NCBI GenBank assembly: GCA_021204375.1
Contig: JAJPZL010000160.1
Span: forward strand, 1 to 23,739
From: Bacteroides sp.
GTDB taxonomy: Bacteria > Bacteroidota > Bacteroidia > Bacteroidales > Bacteroidaceae
DNA: 23,739 nt
Direction: 5' to 3'
Shown: in pieces, positions 16,662-23,739 of the stretch
Position numbering within the stretch: the first letter of the stretch is position 1
How the letters are laid out: each line of letters starts with the position of its first letter
The notes under the pieces: generated by a model
What the model was told of the DNA's origin: nothing
Seen by the model: the letters and a program-made list of their open reading frames with translations, nothing else
Databases searched by the model: none
Translations under genes and position numbers: made by a program

Positions 16662-17596
16662 ATGATAAAAATGAACAGGAGAATCAAATAAACAGGAGTG
16701 AACCTAGCCCTCTTTCTACTGGTAGGAGGGTTTGTCTGGTATATGGTCTCCGGTCTTAACAGACCGGAAATAAGCTATGCCGGAGAGGATTTGACTGCTG
16801 ACGAACCTTTCGTTTCTCCCTGGCAGGAGACAGGATCGTTGGAGGTGCCGGAGGAGATAAACCGCTTTGAACTGGCGGAAGAGAGTCTTTATATTTCGGC
16901 AGGTACCACTGTTTACAGGTACGGTATGGACGGAGAACTTCAACACCGGTTTGCTTCGGAAGAAGGCGTGCGAGATATAGCCCTCTGCAACGGTTCTGTT
17001 TACCTGTTGTATCCTACCCGTATAGAAGTATATACCCCGCAGGGAGAACTTGTTCATTAGTGAGAGGCTTGTAGCGACCTGTCGGATTACTGTTCCTTCA
17101 CATTAACGGAGCAATCTGACTATGTAACGGACGCAGCCAACAAGAACATTTGTAAATATACGCACGAGGGTAATTTTGTGACCTTTATACAGAGCCCCCG
17201 GGGTTTTATTATACCGAGCCACAACTTTGCCATTGAGAATCGGAACGATACGATTTACTGTGTGAACTCAGGCAGGCACCAGGTAGAGATGTATACCCCT
17301 GATGGGGAATTTATTGCCTCTTTCGGCGGACCGGTGGGGGAGAGACTGGCTTTTTTGCCGGATGTTGCAATCCTGCCTATATTGCTTTTACGGCCGAGGG
17401 AGACCTTATTACCTCCGAAAAGGGGAATCCCCTTATCAATACCTTTGAGCGTACCGGGAAACACAAAGAACTCTGGCTGACGGCCCGCCACCTGGGAGGA
17501 GGGAACAGACCCTACGAAGTAAAGACCCGGGGAGAGAAGCTATACGTAGCGGGTAAGAACAAAATAGCTATCTTTCAAAGAACAGATATCGGATGA
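16662..17596 (+). pseudogene. Membrane-anchored NHL-type propeller protein, stops and frameshift
   Basis: Reconstructed protein of about 311 residues. GGAG at 16653 precedes the ATG at 16662 (a second ATG lies at 16671), then MNRRIK, a TAA at 16689-16691, and TGVNLALFLLVGGFVWYMV, an N-terminal anchor helix. The extracytoplasmic part has NHL-like repeats (VYLLYPTRIEVYTPQGEL, NSGRHQVEMYTPDGEFIASF, GCCNPAYIAF, ITSEKGNPLI). Adjacent TAG and TGA at 17058-17063 align with Gln-Leu of the paralog that follows. A base is missing in T6 at 17351-17356; the other frame then restores GCCNP and runs to 17596. Its TGA overlaps the start of the paralog. The function is unknown; NHL propellers usually mediate protein contacts. 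Confidence 0.75.
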
Positions 17597-18675
17597 CGGA
17601 GGGGAGACCTGACCGGAACATCCAAAAATAGAAAAGAAATATTGAACCAGAAAAAGACCTGAAACATGTATCCCGCAGAAAGTTTTTCCAACTCTGTGGC
17701 TCCTTTCTCGCAGGAGGAAGTATCCTCCTGGTATCCGGCTTTTCCCTGCGCAGGATATTCCACTATTCCCGGGGAAATGCTTCCCTACAGGATACCATTA
17801 TAAAACCTGTGCAGGAGGAGGCGTATCGTTCCCCCTATAAACTTGTCTCCTCTTTCGGGACCGGGGAGAAGATAGAAGCCTTTGAGCTGGCTGCAGACAA
17901 ACTCTACATTGTAACCCCCAATGCCGTATCCATATACAACACTCAAAGTGTTTTACTCCATAACTTTGCCATACCCGGACCGGTAAGGGATATCCTGGTG
18001 AAGGAGCAGGATATCTATCTCCTGTATCCCTCCCGTATAGAGGTCTATACGATGCAGGGAGAACTACTCCGACAGTTGGATGCATGCAGTGAACGATCCA
18101 ATTACTGTTCCTTCACGCACACGGGTAACTCTGTGTATGTGACCGATGCGACGATGAAAAATATTTGCCAGTATACGGAGCAGGGAGCCTTTGTCCGCTT
18201 TATACAGAGTCCTAATGGATTTGTTATACCGAGCTATACCTTTAGTATAGAAGCCGTCGGGGATGTTATTTACTGTTCTAACTCCGGCAGGCACCTGGTA
18301 GAGAAGTATGCTCCGGATGGAACCTACCTCGGATCCTTCGGAGAGGCAGGCGGAGCACCGGGCCGGTTTACGGGATGTTGCAATCCGGTGTATCTTTCAC
18401 ATACCCCGGCAGGGAATATCATTACCTCTGAAAAGGGGAACCCCCGTGTCAGTTGCTACGGTAGTGACGGCCGGTTCCATACGCTTTTACTGGATAGCAA
18501 GGCATTGGGAGGAGGTGCGGCAGCTTATCATATAAGAGTGCAGGATGATAAAGTCTATGCGGCCGGGGACCAGGTGCTCTCGGTTTACCACTATGACCCG
18601 GTCCTGACAGGGCAGACTGCCTGTGCCGCCTACGAAGTGAATTGTCCTTTGCGTAAAGGAGTCAAGATCGGATAA
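17593..18675 (+). pseudogene. NHL-type propeller protein with RR-containing leader, early TAG
   Basis: Paralog of the preceding gene. I place the start at the ATG at 17593, because it overlaps the previous stop (ATGA) and is in frame: MTEGRPDRNIQK, then TAG at 17629-17631, then KRNIEPEKDL and a leader, SRRKFFQLCGSFLAGGSILL. The leader resembles that of the ferredoxin encoded next (ERRKFLKICGSVLAGGSIL) and suggests twin-arginine export or a membrane anchor. Without reading through the TAG there is no in-frame ATG before the leader. The propeller repeats match the paralog (IYLLYPSRIEVYTMQGELL, NSGRHLVEKYAPDGTYLGSF, GCCNPVYLSH, ITSEKGNPRVSCY). The full product would be 360 residues. Confidence 0.75.
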
Positions 18676-18678
18676 ATT

Positions 18679-19254
18679 ATGGAAGAGAAGAAACCCGTTA
18701 AAAATAACCCGATGGAACGCCGTAAGTTCCTGAAGATATGCGGTTCCGTACTGGCAGGCGGATCCATACTCGCCCTGGCCGGAGCGTTCGGGAGAAAAGG
18801 GATCAGTTCCGAAGCTACCTACTTCTGGCAGATCGATCCCGGGAAATGCACTCATTGCGGACGGTACGAAACGCACTGTGTATTGCCCCTGTCGGCTGTA
18901 AAATGTATCCATGCCAGCCGGGTGTGCGGTTACTGCGACCTTTGCGGCGGCTACTACCGCAGCAATGTGAAAGAGCTGAATACGGCAGCAGAGAATATGA
19001 TGTGTCCCACCGGAGCTATTGAACGGAAATTTGTAGAAGATCCCTACTTTGAATATACCATTAATGAAAACCTGTGTAACGGATGCGGGAAGTGTGTAAA
19101 AGGGTGTAACTCCTTCGGTAACGGTTCGCTCTACCTGCAGATCAAACAGGAATTATGTAAGAATTGTAACGAATGCCGGATCGCGACTGTCTGTCCGGCG
19201 GATGCTATCACCCGGGTACTCCGTGCCATGGCCTACCAATTGAAAGACGAATGA
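18679..19254 (+). CDS. Exported multi-cluster [4Fe-4S] ferredoxin with twin-arginine leader
   Basis: Intact 191-residue protein. Residues 14-19 (RRKFLK) followed by a hydrophobic stretch look like a twin-arginine signal, as used for folded Fe-S proteins. Cys are arranged in sets able to bind about four clusters: 57, 60, 67 and 76; 83, 86, 89 and 109; 133, 136, 139 and 143 (CNGCGKCVKGC); 160, 163, 166 and 172 (CKNCNECRIATVC). The architecture recalls NapG/NrfC-type electron carriers, and the next gene encodes a NapH-like partner, so the pair may pass electrons across or along the membrane. It starts 3 bases after the NHL gene and overlaps the NapH-like gene by ATGA. Confidence 0.82.
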   Translation: MEEKKPVKNNPMERRKFLKICGSVLAGGSILALAGAFGRKGISSEATYFWQIDPGKCTHCGRYETHCVLPLSAVKCIHASRVCGYCDLCGGYYRSNVKELNTAAENMMCPTGAIERKFVEDPYFEYTINENLCNGCGKCVKGCNSFGNGSLYLQIKQELCKNCNECRIATVCPADAITRVLRAMAYQLKDE

Positions 19255-20519
19255 AAAAAAGCTATCTACCCTGTTCTTGTTCCTTGCCGGCCGGGGATTG
19301 GCGGCACAGAACCGCTTTCCCAAACCCGATTTTGAATCGGGTTACACCTATCCTGACCACTCTTATCCGGTACCCAACGAAGCGCTCTGGACCACGTTGG
19401 ATATTCTTCTGCTGGTGGTGATGATGAGTATTGTAGCCTGGGCGGTGATCAAAAAACGGCAACGGAAACCCATTGTCTAGATCTCCATGCTTTCTGTAGC
19501 CTATTTCGGATTCTTCCGTTCTGGGTGTGTCTGCAGCATCGGAGCCATACAAAACGTCTCCCTGGTACTGGCCGATCCCGGCTATGTTATGCCCCTGAGC
19601 GTTCTCCTCTTTTTTATACTTCCTGTTCTGTTCGCCTTTCTTTTCGGGAGGGCGTTCTGTGCCGGCGTATGTCCGTTGGGCGCACTTCAGGAGATCGTGA
19701 ATGTTAAAATTACCGGTTATCCAAAGCTGTTACCGCTGTACTTGGTATGATCCCCTGGATCTACCTGATATTTGCTATCCTCTATGCCGTAACACGGAGC
19801 AGCTTTATTATCTGTCGCTTTGATCCTTTTATCGGGATATTCCGCCTGGGTGGAGATATCGGACTGATCACTTTTGGCATCCTGCTGTTAATATCGGCGG
19901 TATTTACCGGCCGTCCCTTCTGCCGTTTTATCTGTTCTTACGGAGCGTTACTCAGTCTTTTTTCCCGGGTATCTGTCTGGAAACCTGCCCTTACGCAAAA
20001 AAATGTATCAATTGTGAGCTCTGCCACAACGCCTGTCCGGTAGATACTATTATGCCGCCTTACGAGAACCGTGTTAAAGAGAGTCGTACCCGGGGAGTGC
20101 ACCGGATCCTTCTCTATCTGACAGTGCTTCCCCTGCTGGCAATAGCCGGAGCCCTGTTCATGAACCTGGCAAGCGATAGCCTGAGCCAGGGGAATAAAGA
20201 GATACGCCTCTATGGAATGGTTATGGAGCAGGAAATTAACTCGCAGGACAGGCTCTCGCCGGAGCTTGAAGCGTTTTACGGACAGGGAGGAACGATAGAA
20301 TCCCTCCGGGAAAAAGCAGAAAGAACAGCAAAAGATTTTAAGCTGTACGGAACCATAGTCGGTGCCCTGATCGGGCTTGTCGTCGGGCTCTCGCTGATCG
20401 GATTATCTGTTAAACGTACCCGGAGAACGTATGAAATTAACGGTACAGCCTGCGTAAGCTGTGCCCGTTGTTTTAGTTATTGTCCACAAAATCAGAAAGA
20501 CAAAAAACAAGATATATGA
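19251..20519 (+). pseudogene. NapH-like 4Fe-4S membrane protein, three frameshifts and one TAG
   Basis: The reconstructed 423-residue membrane protein has a signal-like N-terminus (LSTLFLFLAGRGLAAQ), several transmembrane helices and NapH/NosR-family Cys motifs: RSGCVCSIGAIQN, GRAFCAGVCPLGALQ and GRPFCRFICSYGALL. Two ferredoxin-type motifs follow, CINCELCHNACPVD and CVSCARCFSYCPQ. The second CxxxCP motif reads CS instead of CP. Breaks: A7 at 19254-19260 (one A short, right after the ATG), TAG at 19478-19480 where relatives have Trp before LS/ISxLSxxYFGF, a lost base at about 19706-19725, and A7 at 19997-20003. It would carry electrons between the quinone or cytoplasmic side and the exported ferredoxin. 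The start is set by the ATGA overlap. Confidence 0.82.
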
Positions 20520-22321
20520 GGAAAACAATACTAAGGAACATTATTGTGGTATCGGTCGTCTTCATTGTCACCTTTGCCATTATGCCGGTGACCAACTATT
20601 TTCAGGTAAAAGATGTCAATCCTTTACAGAGCGGTGTGGTAGAAACACTGAAAGAGATAAACGATGCCAATGCCGGTAACACTGTGTTACAGGAGCAGAT
20701 CCGGCAGATCGACCTGCTGGCCCGGCGGGCTTATTTCATCCGGATGGACCATCTGATGCACGGAGTCTATATCCTGTTGGGAATGGTTACTGTGTTTTTT
20801 ATTGCTCTACGTTTTTATTACGCCGAAACCAGGCATATACCCGATAAAGAGATTGATCCTATTGATGAATGGACTATCAAAACAGAGGCGCGCAAATACA
20901 TCCGTTGGGTAGTGGCGGGTGTGGCTGCTGTAGCCATCTTCTTCGTAGGGTTGACCTCTCCCTATCTGAGCACCCGACAGGAGAAGAAGCCTGTGGCGGA
21001 GGAACTGGTAGCCTATACGGAAGAGAGCCCGGCGGCTGAAGAGTATGCGGAAGAGCGGGAAGAAGAGGGAGCCGTTCCCGGAGAGGAAGGGGAAGGAGCA
21101 GAGCGGGCGGACGGAGAAGGGGAAGAGCCCCCTCTTACAGGAGCAACCACTCCGGTCGCTGAAGAGCCGGAGATCCCCAAAGTGACTCACCAGGCCTTCC
21201 GGGGGAACAATTCCAACGGATGGTCGGCTGCACGGGGCATTCCTATCAAATGGGATCTGAAGGCAGGAGAGAATATCGCCTGGCGTACCGAAGTACCCCG
21301 TAGCGGGTATAATTCGCCGGTGATCCACGGGAACCGCATTTACCTGACAGGAGCCGATGAGGAGATACGGGAACTTTACTGCTACGACCTTCGTACCGGA
21401 GAACAACTTTGGAAGCTGGCTACAACCGGTATACCGGGTTCACCCGCACAAATGCCCAAAACAACCGAAGATACCGGACTGGCTGCTTCTACGGTCGCTA
21501 CCAATGGCAAACAGGTCTGTGCTATCTTTGCTGCCGGAAATCTTATCTGTGCGGATAGCGAAGGAAAGCAACTCTGGGCCAAAAATCTCGGGGTACCGGA
21601 AAATCATTACGGCTATGCCTCTTCCCTGCTTATCCACAGGAACCTGCTGCTGGTACAGTACGACAACGCCAACTCGCCAAAAGTGGTAGCCCTGGATGTC
21701 AATACGGGAAGTGAGCGGTGGAGCAGGGACCGGACAGAAAAAGTGACCTGGAGTTCGCCCATTATAGCTTCCGTCAATAACTAGTCCCAACTTGTCCTGA
21801 TGGGTAATCCGGGCATAACCGCCTATAATCCCGCTAACGGAGAGCAACTCTGGCGGGTAGAGTGCCTTACAGGTAAAGTAGGAGCCAGTGCCTGTAGTGC
21901 AGCCGGTGTTATTTATGGGGCCAGTGAATATTCTAAACTGGTAGCGATCAATGGGGTAGACGGGACGATCCTGTGGGAATCGGATGAGTTCCTTCCCGAG
22001 GTAGCCAGCCCTGTAGCTACCCGGGAGTATGTATTTGTATCTACCAGTTATGGCGTGATCGCTGCTTTTGACGCTCAGAGCGGCGAAGTGACCACTGTTC
22101 AGGAACTGAATACCGAATTTTACTCATCCCCTATGTTGGTAGAGGGTAAGATATACCAGTTCAGCAACGAGGGTAAAATGTATATTTTTTCTGCCAACGG
22201 GGAACTCCCCCTGCTGGCCTCCTTTGATACCGGCGAGCGTACCTATGCCACTCCTGCCTTTACGGACGGGAGGATCATTGTACGAACAGAAAATAGTATT
22301 TATTGTGTAGCAACGAACTGA
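20516..22321 (+). pseudogene. Membrane-anchored PQQ-type propeller with Glu-rich linker, one in-frame TAG
   Basis: Reconstructed 601-residue protein. Residues 1-150 hold three transmembrane helices (IIVVSVVFIVTFAIM, GVYILLGMVTVFFIAL, VVAGVAAVAIFFVGL). A strongly acidic, low-complexity Glu/Ala/Gly linker of about 60 residues follows, then a PQQ-like propeller from QAFRGNNSNGWSAARGIPI to the end, with blade ends TGEQLWKL, TGSERWSRD and NGEQLWRVE. A TAG at 21782-21784 interrupts SVNN-SQLVLMGNPG; the frame is unchanged on both sides, so it is one gene. The start at 20516 makes an ATGA overlap with the NapH-like gene; an earlier in-frame codon exists but lies inside that gene. The membrane part probably docks onto the Fe-S partners. 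Confidence 0.8.
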
Positions 22322-22322
22322 T

Positions 22323-23739
22323 ATGAGTTGTCAATGTGAACATTCTGCTCCGGAAAGCCGGAAGGCACTGCTTGAAAAGGCCGATGCTATCATTGATCGT
22401 ACGGGGACCGGCCGGGAAATGATCATCCCTCTTTTGCAGGCTTTGCAAAGTGAATTCAACTACCTACCCGCGGAGGTCATTGAAAGAGTCTATGAACGCA
22501 CGGAGATAGACCGGGCGCAACTGATCAGCGTCTCCACTTTTTATTCCCAGTTCCGGCATATCCCGCTGGGAAAACACCTGATCAAGGTCTGTACGGGGAC
22601 CACCTGTCATGTAAAGGGAGCCGGAAATGTGTATGATGCTTTTGTCCGTGAGCTTGGTATTGAAGAGGGGAGTATCACCACAACCGATAAACAGTTCTCC
22701 ATTGAAAAAATAGCCTGTCTGGGGTGTTGTACACTGGCTCCGGTCGTGCAAATTGATGAAAAGATCTACGGACATATGTTGCCCGGAAGGGTGAATGAGG
22801 TAGTAGAGGATTTTCTGGCCGGGCAGCAGGAAAAAGCGAAAGAAGAGTCGGAACGGAAAAAACGGCACATAGCCGGTGAAATACGCCTGGGGATGGGATC
22901 GTGTTGCATGGCAAGTGGTTCAACCGATATTTACCGGGAACTGGAGAGAGCCTCTGAACAACTGGGTATTGATGTAACCATCAAATCGGTAGGCTGTGTC
23001 GGAGTGTGCAACAAAGTTCCCCTGATCGATGTAGTGACCTCCGGGTGGCTATCACCCGTTACTCCAATGTAAAGGCAGCCGAGATCAAAAAGATCCTGCA
23101 TCACCATTTTAAACCGGCATGGTATGTAAACCGGCTCAAGAACAACCTGCTTAACCAGATCGACATGTTCCATACGGATGTAACCTGGGACAATGTGATC
23201 TGGAAACCTGAAGAGGAGCGTACCGGAGTAATAGACAGCTTTCTGGCGGGACAAAAACACATCTCTACCGAAGGGTACGGATTCCTTACTCCTTTACACA
23301 TGGAGGAATACAGGGCCAACGGAGGGTTTGAAGGGCTCTCTAAAGTCCTTCATACCCAATTGCCTGCCCAGGTCATTGACACCATCCTGCGGAGCGGTAT
23401 CCGGGGCCGGGGAGGAGGAGGTTTCCCTACCGGAAAGAAATGGTAGATCGTAGCAGCATCCGGTAAAAAAGAAAAATATGTGATCTGTAACGGGGATGAA
23501 GGGGATCCCGGTGCATTTATGGACCGGATGATGCTGGAGTCTTATCCGTTCCGTGTGATAGAGGGGATGATCATAGCGGCTTATGCTGTAGGAGCCGACA
23601 AGGGGATCTTCTACATACGGGCCGAATACCCGCTTGCCGTGACACGGATACGTACGGCCCTTGAGCTGTGCAGGGAACACAACCTGCTGTTACTTTGTAG
23701 TAACAAAAACGGTGTGGGTACTTTCATCCCTACATTCGT
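22323..23739 (+). pseudogene. NuoE + thioredoxin-like ferredoxin + NuoF fusion (HydC/HydB or Hnd type), right end cut
   Basis: Flavin/Fe-S NAD(P)H dehydrogenase module. The first roughly 165 residues are NuoE-like with the [2Fe-2S] ligands in CTGTTC and CLGCC. A charged linker (QQEKAKEESERKKRH) leads without a stop into a second thioredoxin-like [2Fe-2S] domain (MGSCCMASG, VGCVGVCNKVP). A missing G in G3 at 23043-23045 shifts the frame; the other frame then gives ITRYSNVKAAEIKKIL and the NuoF domain, with GRGGGGFPTGKKW for NADH/FMN and [18 protein letters not shown] at 23444-23446 sits between those two motifs. Family members oxidise or reduce NAD(P)H, often in electron-bifurcating [FeFe]-hydrogenases; the catalytic partner may lie beyond 23739. 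The last 60 bases fit the family poorly in any frame. Confidence 0.83.

Noticed and set aside
20480..20515. Earlier start for the membrane PQQ protein
   Set aside because: It lies within the last Fe-S motif region of the NapH-like gene; the ATGA start at 20516 gives a normal membrane leader.

Overview
The window looks like a chromosomal segment of a Bacteroidales-type member of the Bacteroidota. The signs are a DUF4836-type lipoprotein, a BFN/DUF151 nuclease-family protein with a UVR tail, tightly packed genes with weak Shine-Dalgarno sequences, a TAnnTTTG promoter motif, and intergenic hairpins of the kind common in this phylum. All convincing genes are on the + strand.

Region 1 (about 1-5950) is ordinary: an NupG-type nucleoside/H+ symporter (one frameshift), the BFN/UVR protein, rsmE, a DUF4836 lipoprotein, and an ABC ATPase with its FtsX-like permease. 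Region 2 (about 5948-6663) has no gene. It is a mosaic of short perfect palindromes plus a diverged inverted pair, followed by a candidate promoter.

Region 3 (6664 to the right edge, over 17 kb) is the notable part: one apparent operon, many of whose genes overlap by ATGA. In order it encodes a two-cluster ferredoxin-like protein, a radical SAM enzyme, a DUF116 domain apparently fused to a polyprenyl diphosphate synthase, a short prenyltransferase/squalene-oxidase-repeat protein, and a squalene-hopene-cyclase-like class II cyclase with a DxDD motif. Next come three PQQ-type beta-propellers, two paralogous NHL-type propellers, a twin-arginine multi-cluster ferredoxin and a NapH-like membrane Fe-S protein. 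The last two are a membrane-anchored PQQ-type propeller and a NuoE/thioredoxin-like-ferredoxin/NuoF protein (HydC/HydB or Hnd type). I infer a pathway that makes or uses a cyclised isoprenoid, coupled to NAD(P)H/ferredoxin electron transfer at the membrane and to periplasmic propellers. I do not recognise it as a described system.

Most genes of region 3 are interrupted. I count 13 in-frame stops (10 TAG, 2 TGA, 1 TAA), several exactly where the family has Trp, and 11 frameshifts, nearly all one base missing from a homopolymer. The reading frames otherwise keep their motifs. Region 1 has one frameshift and no internal stop. This is either very recent inactivation of the operon or an error-rich consensus, and the raw reads would decide. 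Disrupted genes are listed as pseudogenes over their full reconstructed span.
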